Shown here: positions 1-5,865 of the stretch, piece by piece
Position numbering within the stretch: the first letter of the stretch is position 1
Layout of the letters: the number at the start of each line of letters is the position of its first letter
Origin: Christiangramia sp.
GTDB taxonomy: Bacteria > Bacteroidota > Bacteroidia > Flavobacteriales > Flavobacteriaceae
Assembly (NCBI GenBank): GCA_024635735.1
Contig: JAGXII010000180.1
Coordinates: 1-11,609, forward strand
Length of the DNA stretch: 11,609 bases
Direction: 5' to 3'
Made by a program: the position numbers and the translations under genes
Notes under the pieces: model-generated
Databases searched by the model: none
The model's input: only the letters and a program-made list of their open reading frames with translations
What the model was told of the DNA's origin: nothing

Positions 1-744
1 ATTCAGTTCGGTGAAACTGTTATTTAAATAATATAAAACTGCGGCCATGCCTATCAAAGCAACTATAGCTCCAATAAGTCCCAGTTTAACACTTTGCCAG
101 ATAAAAGGTTTTCTTATAAAACCTTTGGTCGCGCCCACCATTTGCATGGTTTTAATAATGAATCTCTTTGAATATACTGCCAGGCGGATGCTGCTATTGA
201 TCAAAAGAACGGCGATAAAAGTAAATACCGAGCTGGCGATCAGGATCCACAGACTTATCTTTTTGACATTGTCATTCAATAAAGCGATCAGTGGTTTATC
301 ATAAACAACTTCGTCAACAAAATTCTTCGCTGTTAGATCTGCCGCGATCTTATCTACCTGTTCCGAGGAAACGAAATCGGCATTCATATACACATCAATA
401 GAATTCTGTAGCGGATTGTAGCCAAGAAAATCCATAAAATCCTCCCCAATCTCTTCACTATGCGCTTCGGCTGCTTCTTCTTTAGAAACATAGTTGGTAG
501 ATTTAGTGTAGTCGGCCATAGCAAGACTTTTCTTCAGTTGCTCGATCTCTACTTCTTTCGCATTGTCTTTCAGATAAACGGTAAGAGCGATTTGCTCTTT
601 AAAATGATCGGCGACCTTTTTGGTGTTTAAAACCAAAAGCCCCAGCATTCCTAAAAGAAACAATACCAGAGAAATACTGATAACTACTGAAAAATAGGAA
701 GATATAAGTCGGCGTTTCTGATACCTTTCAAAAGATGTGGTCAT
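1..744 (-). CDS. ftsX: Cell-division protein FtsX, 5' part (runs off left edge)
   Basis: FtsX is the membrane subunit of the FtsEX ABC-type complex, which couples divisome assembly to activation of peptidoglycan hydrolases in the inner membrane. Reading the minus strand from the ATG at 744-742 gives 248 uninterrupted codons to the window edge; the family is usually about 290 aa, so only the C-terminal end is missing. Visible parts: a basic cytoplasmic N-terminus (about 1-12), a hydrophobic helix (13-39), a periplasmic domain (40-162) with the family-typical NPLQNSIDVYM, a second helix (163-184), the cytoplasmic loop with MQMVGATKGFIRKPF (200-214), and a third helix (219-240). The start fits the family because the first helix follows directly. 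ftsE is not in the window. The gene diverges from the ketopantoate-reductase gene. Confidence 0.93.
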   Translation of the reverse strand, partial: MTTSFERYQKRRLISSYFSVVISISLVLFLLGMLGLLVLNTKKVADHFKEQIALTVYLKDNAKEVEIEQLKKSLAMADYTKSTNYVSKEEAAEAHSEEIGEDFMDFLGYNPLQNSIDVYMNADFVSSEQVDKIAADLTAKNFVDEVVYDKPLIALLNDNVKKISLWILIASSVFTFIAVLLINSSIRLAVYSKRFIIKTMQMVGATKGFIRKPFIWQSVKLGLIGAIVALIGMAAVLYYLNNSFTELN

Positions 745-771
745 AGATTGACTTCAGATTTTTTGTAAAAA

Positions 772-792
772 TAAGAAAGTTCGGCTTTCTTA
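772..792 (-). promoter_or_regulatory. Hairpin in the ftsX leader
   Basis: TAAGAAAG (772-779) pairs perfectly with CTTTCTTA (785-792) around a 5-nt loop. It lies 28 bp upstream of the ftsX start codon, so it would be in the 5' UTR if transcription starts further upstream. On the minus strand the 3' arm is followed by TTTTTA, so it resembles a weak terminator or attenuator. Function is inferred only. Confidence 0.35.
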
Positions 793-850
793 ATCTTTAA
801 AACGTTTAAACTTTTGAAAATATTGGGAATAACAATATTTAGTTGAAAAA

Positions 851-927
851 GTCATTGCGAGTGAAACGAAGCAATCTATTATTTAAGCAGATTTCTCAGT
901 CGTCCCGATAGCTACCTTCGAAATGAC
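851..927. repeat. REP-like palindromic element, copy 1
   Basis: The unit begins GTCATTGCGAG and ends TTCGAAATGAC, so the outer arms are inverted (GTCATT-n-CGA at both ends). The left half (GTCATTGCGAG...GAAGCAATCT) and right half (AGATTTCTCA...AAATGAC) resemble two different well-known Bacteroidota intergenic repeat types, so this looks like a hybrid of half-elements. It shares its left-end pattern with the element at 2113-2177. Confidence 0.7.
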
Positions 928-942
928 TTTTAGTTTAAGACT

Positions 943-998
943 GTCACCCTGAACTTGATTCAGGGTTTCATGAGATGCTGAAACAAGTTCAGCATGAC
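943..998. repeat. REP-like composite of two hairpins, copy 2
   Basis: The unit starts GTCA and ends TGAC. It holds two consecutive perfect hairpins: CCCTGAA (947-953) with TTCAGGG (959-965), and ATGCTGAA (975-982) with TTCAGCAT (988-995), each with a 5-nt loop. The second hairpin recurs, with only loop changes, inside leuS at 4284-4304. It is followed by a T-run (1001-1005), so it might also weaken transcription through the region. Confidence 0.75.
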
Positions 999-1055
999 GT
1001 TTTTTGTGGTGAGCCTTTCCGGAGTCTTTAATAATCAGAAATATCAATTGAAAAG

Positions 1056-1083
1056 GTCATACCGGGCAAAGCGAAGGAATCTC
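1056..1083. repeat. Partial REP-like element, copy 3
   Basis: GTCATACCGGGC followed by AAAGCGAAGGAATCTC resembles the left half of a common Bacteroidota repeat (GTCAT..cgGGC..AGCGAAGGAATCTC). No matching right half is seen; the sequence passes directly into the upstream region of the reductase gene. Confidence 0.5.
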
Positions 1084-1086
1084 TTA

Positions 1087-1103
1087 TATGTTTGCTAAAT
1101 TTG
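1087..1103 (+). promoter_or_regulatory. Weak candidate -7 boxes for the reductase gene
   Basis: TATGTTTG (1087-1094) and TAAATTTG (1096-1103) both match the Bacteroidota -7 consensus TAnnTTTG. No TTTG/TTG was found at the expected 17-23 bp upstream, where the partial REP element lies. The second box would leave almost no leader before the ATG at 1117, so the first is more likely if either is real. Confidence 0.3.
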
Positions 1104-1116
1104 AAAAAACTCAATT

Positions 1117-2049
1117 ATGGAAATACTGGTTTACGGAATTGGTGGTGTGGGAGGATATTTTGGTGGAAAACTTGCAAATGCAGGGCTTCATGTGAGTATG
1201 ATTGCCAGGGGTGAGCACTTAAAAGCGATCAGGAAACACGGCCTGAAGGTGGAAAGCATCAACGGTAATTTTAAAGTAAAACCAAAAGTCGCAACCTCTG
1301 ATGTTTCTGAGGTTCCTACACCTGATCTTATCATTCTTGGAATTAAATCCTGGCAAATACCTTCAGTAGCAGCCGAATTAAAGCCAATAATGGGAGAAAA
1401 TACCATGGTTCTTCCGCTGCAAAACGGGGCAAATAATTACGAGAAACTAATAGAATTTCTGCCTGAGAAAAATGTTCTTGCCGGGCTTTGCTTCATTGTA
1501 AGCTTTCTTGAAAATCCGGGAAAGATAAAGCATACGGCTTTTGAACCTAAAATCACCTTCGGGGAGATCGATAATTCAAAGTCGGCCAGGGTCATGAAAG
1601 TTCGCGATCTTCTCGAGGAAGCCGGGATTGAAAATAGCATTCCGGAAAATATTCAGCTGGAGATATGGAAAAAATTTCTGTTTATCTGTACGGTAAGCGG
1701 AATTGGCGGACTAACCCGTGTTCCTATAGATAAAATACGGGAAAGCGAATTTCTTTTTGATTTGATGAGGAAGACTGCGAAGGAAATCAGGGAAGTTGCG
1801 AACGCTAAAAATGTGGCTTTAACAGATAAGCATATCGAAATGGTGATTGAGATCATCAATTCGCAACTCAGAGGAACCACAGCTTCCACGCAGCGCGATA
1901 TCATGAATGGTAAGCCTTCCGAACTGGAAAATTTTAATGGTTATATTGTTAAACAGGGTGAAAAATATGGTGTAGATACTCCCGTTAATCGCTATATCTA
2001 TGAGTGCCTGAAACCTATGGAAGCTGAGGCGAGAAAAAGCCGGGAATAG
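1117..2049 (+). CDS. Ketopantoate reductase (ApbA/PanE) family protein
   Basis: ApbA/PanE enzymes reduce 2-dehydropantoate to pantoate with NADPH, a step toward coenzyme A. The 310-aa product has the usual family length. It opens with a Rossmann motif GIGGVGGYFGG (residues 7-17), has a K-containing loop (LGIKSWQ) and QNGANN near the middle of the NADP domain, and a helical C-terminal domain with IWKKF (183-187) and GKPSELENFNGYIV, matching the usual G+p.E...lnG signature. K186 aligns with the catalytic lysine after the Trp. Four residues later, where Escherichia coli PanE has the substrate-binding Asn (KLAVN), this protein has Ile190. It therefore belongs to the wider family, often present as paralogues, and its true substrate is uncertain; I leave the symbol empty. 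It is flanked by repeats on both sides and is probably monocistronic. Confidence 0.85.
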   Translation: MEILVYGIGGVGGYFGGKLANAGLHVSMIARGEHLKAIRKHGLKVESINGNFKVKPKVATSDVSEVPTPDLIILGIKSWQIPSVAAELKPIMGENTMVLPLQNGANNYEKLIEFLPEKNVLAGLCFIVSFLENPGKIKHTAFEPKITFGEIDNSKSARVMKVRDLLEEAGIENSIPENIQLEIWKKFLFICTVSGIGGLTRVPIDKIRESEFLFDLMRKTAKEIREVANAKNVALTDKHIEMVIEIINSQLRGTTASTQRDIMNGKPSELENFNGYIVKQGEKYGVDTPVNRYIYECLKPMEAEARKSRE

Positions 2050-2085
2050 AACTTCTAATCATTCCTCAAAACTCTTTGAAAATTG

Positions 2086-2093
2086 TATTTTTG
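2086..2093 (+). promoter_or_regulatory. Candidate -7 box for leuS
   Basis: TATTTTTG followed by C matches the Bacteroidota -7 consensus TAnnTTTG. Transcription would begin near 2100, giving a leader of about 110 nt that contains the whole REP element at 2113-2177. No clean TTTG lies 17-23 bp upstream, so the -33 half is unsupported. Confidence 0.45.
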
Positions 2094-2112
2094 CAGGCAA
2101 TTAGTGATTAAC

Positions 2113-2177
2113 GTCACTGCGAGCGAAGTGAAGCAGTCTCATTTAGATTGCTTCGTCATTTCATTCCTCGCAATGAC
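2113..2177. repeat. REP-like element in the leuS leader, copy 4
   Basis: GTCACTGCGAG (2113-2123) is inverted against CTCGCAATGAC (2167-2177) with one mismatch, and the inner AAGCAGTCT (2131-2139) pairs largely with AGATTGCTT (2145-2153). It is a full-length member of the same family as the element at 851. It lies between the candidate leuS promoter and the leuS ATG. Its right part is open in the leuS frame, which creates a false 21-codon N-terminal extension. Confidence 0.8.
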
Positions 2178-2210
2178 TCCTATGATAACAGGATAATAGT
2201 AATAAAGAAG

Positions 2211-5200
2211 ATGAGTTACCACTTTAATAAGATTGAGGAGAAATGGCAGAAATACTGGGCCAAAAATAATACGTTTAAAGCTCAAAATCCTCCCCTTTCG
2301 GGGGAGAAGGAGGGGGCTCCGAAATATTATGTGCTGGACATGTTTCCTTACCCATCTGGAGCGGGTCTGCATGTTGGTCATCCGCTGGGTTATATTGCCA
2401 GCGATATTTATGCCCGTTTCAAGAGACATAAAGGCTTTAACGTGTTGCATCCTCAGGGATATGACAGTTTCGGCTTGCCGGCAGAGCAATATGCCATTCA
2501 AACCGGTCAGCATCCCGCGGTAACTACTGAAAATAATATTGCCCGCTATCGTGAGCAATTAGATAAGATAGGTTTTTCATTCGATTGGAGTCGTGAAGTG
2601 AGGACGAGCGAGCCCGATTATTATAAGTGGACACAATGGATCTTTATCCAGCTTTTTGAAAGCTGGTATGACCAGGAAGCTGAAAAATCCCGGCCAATTT
2701 CAGAGCTTGTGGAGTTGTTTTCTTCTGAAGGAAATACAAGGGTGAATGCTGCATGTGATGAGGATACCGAAAGTTTTTCGGCAGATGAGTGGAATAGATT
2801 TTCAGCAGATGAAAAAGAACGGATTTTATTGAAATATCGCCTTACTTATCTTGCGGAAGCTGAAGTGAACTGGTGTCCGCAACTTGGAACTGTGCTTGCA
2901 AATGATGAAATTGTAAATGGTGTTTCTGAGCGTGGTGGCTATCCGGTGATAAGAAAAAAAATGACTCAGTGGAGCATGAGAATTTCAGCATTTGCTGAAA
3001 GATTGCTTCAGGATCTCAATAAAATTGACTGGACCGAAAGTTTAAAGGAGAGTCAGCGTAACTGGATCGGGAAATCGGTGGGAGCAATGGTTGAGTTCCC
3101 CATCCTATCCTTCCCCAAAGGGGAAGAGAAACCAGGACCTGGATATATGACGGGAGGCAACAATGCTCATTTACTCCTTGAAAAAGCCCGGGAAAACAGG
3201 AATAAGCCTACTGAAGCTGAAAAGACTCTTTGGCATAATTTGCGAAATAAAAGTTTAGGCTATAAATTTCGCCAACAACATCTCATCGATGATTTTATCG
3301 TTGATTTCGTTTGCTTATCAAAAAGATTGGTTGTTGAAGTTGATGGAGGCATTCATGATTTACAGGTCGAAACAGATGAGCAGCGAACAAAAATACTTGA
3401 AAGCCAAGGATTCAAAGTAATAAGGTTTAGAAATGAAGAATTAATTGGAGATATTGAGGCGGTTCTGGAAAGAATAAAGACCAATCTTGCTGAACAACCA
3501 GCCATACGTGAAAAAGTTCAGAAAGCTCCCCCTTCGGGGGCCGGGGGGATTAAGGTTTTTACTACTCGCCCTGATACGATTTTCGGCGTTACTTTTATGA
3601 CGCTTGCGCCTGAACATGATTTGGTGCAAAAAATCACTACGCCTGAGCATCGCGAAGAAGTTGAAGCCTATATAGAAGCCAGTGCCAAAAGGAGTGAGCG
3701 TGAACGTATGGCCGATGTGAAAACCATCAGCGGTGTGTTTACCGGCGCTTATGCGAAACATCCTTTTACCGGGGAATCTATCCCTGTCTGGATTGGGGAC
3801 TATGTGCTTGCGGGTTATGGAACCGGGGCGGTGATGGCCGTTCCGTGTGGGGATCAGCGTGACCATGATTTCGCGAGACATTTTGATTTGCCTATTACTA
3901 ATATTTTCGAAAATGTAGATGTTTCTCAGGAAGCTTATGCGGGGAAGGAAGGAACGGTTATCGCAAATTCAGATTTTCTAAGCGGACTTGAATATAAAGA
4001 GGCGCTTAATAAGGTAATTCTTGAACTGGAGAAAACAGGTCATGGTTACGGAAAGACGAATTACAGACTTAGAGATGCGGTGTTTAGTCGTCAAAGATAT
4101 TGGGGAGAGCCATTCCCTGTCTATTATGTGAATGGATTACCGAAAATGATAGATCTGGAGCATCTTCCATTAAGGTTGCCTGAAGTTGAAAAATATCTCC
4201 CAACCGAAACCGGGGAGCCGCCATTAGGAAATGCTACTGACTGGGCCTGGGATACTAAGAATAATAAAGTGGTTTCTAATGAGATGCTGAAAAAAGTTCA
4301 GCATGACAGATCTAATAGGGATGTCACCCCGAGCGCAGTCGAGGGGTCTCAGGATAATGGTGTTTATCCACTTGAACTGAATACCATGCCTGGATGGGCA
4401 GGAAGCAGCTGGTATCTTTTTAGATATATGGATGCCGGGAATCCTGATCGCTTCGTTTCTGAAGAAGCTCAGAAATACTGGGAAAATGTAGACTTATATA
4501 TTGGCGGTAGCGAGCATGCTACCGGGCACTTATTATATTCAAGATTCTGGACCAAGTTCTTACATGACCGCGGTTGGTTAACTGTGGAAGAGCCTTTCAA
4601 AAAACTGATCAACCAGGGAATGATTTTGGGTGAAAGTGCATTTATCAAAAGAATTGGGTTTAATCTAGCTAAATCTTTTACAGAAAGATTGACCAAGGAG
4701 GAAGAAGAAAAGTATGGTATTTTACAAGGGAAATATGAAATAATCGATAATATTTATTTTTCTAGTGATGTTGTAGATATACTTAAAGTTTCAAAAAGTA
4801 AACCTGAAACTGAAGAGGAGTTAAGAATGGAGGAAACAAAAAATAATATTCTTTTGCCCTTCTATACTGAAATTTCTAAAGATATCGCTGAGAATGGATT
4901 AAAAAATAAGGTTCAGCCTGTAGGATTCTTTATTAAAACCTATAAGACTCATGTCCCAGTTCAATTTGTATTAGGAAATAAATTGGATATCGAAAACCTA
5001 AAAAAGGAGGAGAATATATACAAAGATGCTTCTTTTGTTAAAAATGAAAAAGGTGAGTTTTTAGTCGACTGTGAAGTGGAGAAAATGTCCAAATCTAAAT
5101 ACAATGTGGTGAATCCCGATGAGATCTGTAAGGATTATGGAGCCGATACCTTAAGAATGTATGAAATGTTCCTTGGGCCGCTTGAACAGGCGAAGCCATG

Positions 5201-5762
5201 GAATACTGCAGGGATTACCGGAGTGCATAATTTCCTTAAGAAACTCTGGAAATTGTATCATGATGGTGATGAATTCTCTGTTTCAGATGATAAACCTTCA
5301 GCCGAATCCTTGAAGACTTTTCATAAAACCATTAAAAAGGTAACAGAAGATATTGAGGAATTTAGCTTTAATACTTCGGTTTCCACTTTTATGATTTGTG
5401 TAAATGAACTTACCGCTCAAAAATGCAATAGTCTTGAAATTCTCGAGCCCTTAGCAGTTTTAATTGCTCCTTATGCACCTCATATTGCCGAAGAACTATG
5501 GGAAAAACTGGGAAATTCAAATTCAGTTAGCACGGCAGCTTATCCAGAATATGAAGAAAAATATCTGGTAGAGAGCACTAAAAACTATCCTGTTTCCTTT
5601 AATGGAAAAATGCGTTTCACCATGGAATTGCCATTGGATTTGTCGAAGGATGAAATAGAAAAATCTGTGCTTGCTGATGACAGGACTAAAAATAAATTAG
5701 ACGGATCTACCCCCAAAAAAATAATAGTAGTTCCGGGTAAAATTGTAAATATTGTAATTTGA
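2211..5762 (+). CDS. leuS: Leucyl-tRNA synthetase with embedded DUF559 domain and other insertions
   Basis: LeuRS charges tRNA-Leu with leucine in the cytoplasm and hydrolyses mischarged tRNA in its CP1 editing domain. The start is the ATG at 2211: the product then begins MSYHFNKIEEKWQKYW, the family N-terminus, while the upstream in-frame codons from 2148 are REP sequence. The product is 1183 aa; I expect about 920-960 for flavobacterial LeuRS. Landmarks (numbered from 2211): HVGH (54-57); CP1 editing domain with TTRPDTIFG (451-459) and AVPCGDQRDHDFA; LNTMPGWAGSSWYLFRYMDA; KMSKS (958-962); FLGPLEQAKPWNTAGITGVH; an anticodon-binding region; and a C-terminal domain ending in IVI. Excess sequence sits at residues ~26-37 (hairpin repeat), ~297-446 (DUF559), ~691-713 (REP) and ~812-913 (AT-rich). 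The frame is never broken and the signature motifs survive, so the enzyme is probably functional. No second synthetase is visible in the window. Confidence 0.96.
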   Translation: MSYHFNKIEEKWQKYWAKNNTFKAQNPPLSGEKEGAPKYYVLDMFPYPSGAGLHVGHPLGYIASDIYARFKRHKGFNVLHPQGYDSFGLPAEQYAIQTGQHPAVTTENNIARYREQLDKIGFSFDWSREVRTSEPDYYKWTQWIFIQLFESWYDQEAEKSRPISELVELFSSEGNTRVNAACDEDTESFSADEWNRFSADEKERILLKYRLTYLAEAEVNWCPQLGTVLANDEIVNGVSERGGYPVIRKKMTQWSMRISAFAERLLQDLNKIDWTESLKESQRNWIGKSVGAMVEFPILSFPKGEEKPGPGYMTGGNNAHLLLEKARENRNKPTEAEKTLWHNLRNKSLGYKFRQQHLIDDFIVDFVCLSKRLVVEVDGGIHDLQVETDEQRTKILESQGFKVIRFRNEELIGDIEAVLERIKTNLAEQPAIREKVQKAPPSGAGGIKVFTTRPDTIFGVTFMTLAPEHDLVQKITTPEHREEVEAYIEASAKRSERERMADVKTISGVFTGAYAKHPFTGESIPVWIGDYVLAGYGTGAVMAVPCGDQRDHDFARHFDLPITNIFENVDVSQEAYAGKEGTVIANSDFLSGLEYKEALNKVILELEKTGHGYGKTNYRLRDAVFSRQRYWGEPFPVYYVNGLPKMIDLEHLPLRLPEVEKYLPTETGEPPLGNATDWAWDTKNNKVVSNEMLKKVQHDRSNRDVTPSAVEGSQDNGVYPLELNTMPGWAGSSWYLFRYMDAGNPDRFVSEEAQKYWENVDLYIGGSEHATGHLLYSRFWTKFLHDRGWLTVEEPFKKLINQGMILGESAFIKRIGFNLAKSFTERLTKEEEEKYGILQGKYEIIDNIYFSSDVVDILKVSKSKPETEEELRMEETKNNILLPFYTEISKDIAENGLKNKVQPVGFFIKTYKTHVPVQFVLGNKLDIENLKKEENIYKDASFVKNEKGEFLVDCEVEKMSKSKYNVVNPDEICKDYGADTLRMYEMFLGPLEQAKPWNTAGITGVHNFLKKLWKLYHDGDEFSVSDDKPSAESLKTFHKTIKKVTEDIEEFSFNTSVSTFMICVNELTAQKCNSLEILEPLAVLIAPYAPHIAEELWEKLGNSNSVSTAAYPEYEEKYLVESTKNYPVSFNGKMRFTMELPLDLSKDEIEKSVLADDRTKNKLDGSTPKKIIVVPGKIVNIVI
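2286..2320. repeat. G/C-rich hairpin repeat inside leuS, near the N-terminus
   Basis: CTCCCC (2290-2295) pairs with GGGGAG (2301-2306) around a 5-nt loop, followed by a G-rich tail AAGGAGGGGGCTCC. It encodes NPPLSGEKEGAP in the linker between the first helix and the KYYVLDMFPYPSGAGLHVGH strand, where other LeuRS have only a few polar residues. Its hairpin-plus-G-rich-tail layout matches the repeats that bracket the DUF559 cassette. Confidence 0.65.
3098..3126. repeat. Left terminal hairpin repeat of the DUF559 cassette
   Basis: CCCCATCCTATC precedes a perfect hairpin, CTTCCCC (3110-3116) with GGGGAAG (3120-3126) and loop AAA. Read on the minus strand this is hairpin plus G-rich tail, the same layout as the right end and as the repeat at 2286. 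Confidence 0.7.
3526..3548. repeat. Right terminal hairpin repeat of the DUF559 cassette
   Basis: CCCCC (3528-3532) pairs with GGGGG (3536-3540) around TTC, followed by the tail CCGGGGGG. It encodes APPSGAGG, immediately before the LeuRS strand IKVFTTRP. It is in inverted orientation relative to the left repeat. Confidence 0.7.
4281..4350. repeat. REP-like element inside the leuS reading frame
   Basis: ATGCTGAA (4284-4291) and TTCAGCAT (4297-4304) form the same perfect hairpin as at 975-995, followed by TGAC. A second half begins GTCACCCC (4323) and runs AGCGCAGTCGAGGGGTCTC, typical of another Bacteroidota REP half. It encodes about 23 residues (691-713, beginning EMLKKVQHD) between VVSN and DNGVYPLELNTMPGWAGSS, where relatives have only a short loop. 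All codons are sense in this frame. Confidence 0.8.
4644..4949 (+). other. AT-rich expansion of leuS before the KMSKS loop
   Basis: Between GESAF (ending residue 811) and HVPVQFVLGNKLDIE (from 914) there are about 102 residues where I expect about 25-30 in flavobacterial LeuRS. This is where bacterial LeuRS carry the variable leucine-specific domain. The segment is A/T-rich, Lys/Glu/Ile/Asn-rich, and has no domain I recognise. It is not bounded by palindromes, unlike the other insertions. It may be lineage-specific divergence rather than an insertion. Confidence 0.55.
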
Positions 5763-5821
5763 CCCCCTGAAAAATGATTAGAATGTAGTCAAAAAGTTAT
5801 TTTTTATATTTTGACCCCCTG
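5758..5821. repeat. 12-bp direct repeat spanning the leuS stop codon
   Basis: TTTGACCCCCTG occurs at 5758-5769, where it includes the leuS TGA stop, and again at 5810-5821. The 40 bp between are A/T-rich with no hairpin that I can see. This may be a small local duplication, the scar of a lost insertion, or a protein-binding pair upstream of ald. Confidence 0.6.
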
Positions 5822-5865
5822 TTTTAATTTCTTTGAGTATTTTTCGGAATCTAAAATTTCTACCT

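Larger units (their letters stand above)
745..1116. other. Divergent intergenic region filled with REP-like repeats
   Basis: These 372 bp separate divergent ftsX and the reductase gene. I see no convincing coding sequence. The ftsX-proximal third holds a small hairpin, a GTTTAAAC palindrome (near 800-812) and an A/T-rich stretch with two copies of AATATT. The rest holds three REP-like units, listed separately. Promoters for both genes should lie here; only a weak candidate for the reductase could be identified. Confidence 0.75.
3098..3548 (+). mobile_element. Repeat-bounded DUF559 nuclease cassette inserted in frame in leuS
   Basis: About 450 bp interrupts the CP1 domain between GAMVEF and IKVFTTRPDTIFG; relatives have a short turn of about 8 residues there. 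LeuRS residues 313-425 form a DUF559-type fold. Visible family features are TEAEKTLWHNLRN, KFRQQH, FIVDF (D365), VVEVDGGIH (E376, D378, H382), then D-Q-R-T...QGFKVIRFRNEEL and a final helix. DUF559 belongs to the Vsr/PD-(D/E)XK-like nucleases, and the polar residues expected in the active site are all present. The ends carry hairpin repeats in opposite orientation (3098-3126 and 3526-3548), forming imperfect terminal inverted repeats. An internal ATG at 3147 could mark the start of an ancestral free-standing gene, but there is no stop at the right end, so only a fusion is made. Mobility is inferred from this layout; no transposase is encoded. Confidence 0.8.

Noticed and set aside
47..304. 85-codon plus-strand frame at the left edge
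   Set aside because: It is antisense to ftsX, whose protein matches the family along its full visible length.
851..1083. CRISPR array
   Set aside because: The repeats are different palindromes with no constant repeat-spacer period, and no cas genes are present.
1437..1904. Minus-strand frames inside the reductase gene
   Set aside because: Shadows of the plus-strand coding sequence without family features.
2148..2210. N-terminal extension of leuS from an upstream ATG
   Set aside because: The 21 codons are the right part of a REP palindrome, and the family N-terminus MSYHFNKIEEKWQKYW begins at 2211.
3098..3548. Intein or self-splicing intron as explanation for the leuS insertion
   Set aside because: No Cys/Ser/Thr at the left junction, no His-Asn at the right junction, no intein blocks, and the segment is open in frame throughout with no group I or II core seen.
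5833..5865. TTG start for ald
   Set aside because: It adds 11 residues not seen in the family; the ATG at 5866 gives the canonical MKIGIPKE start with R15, K75 and H96 in register.
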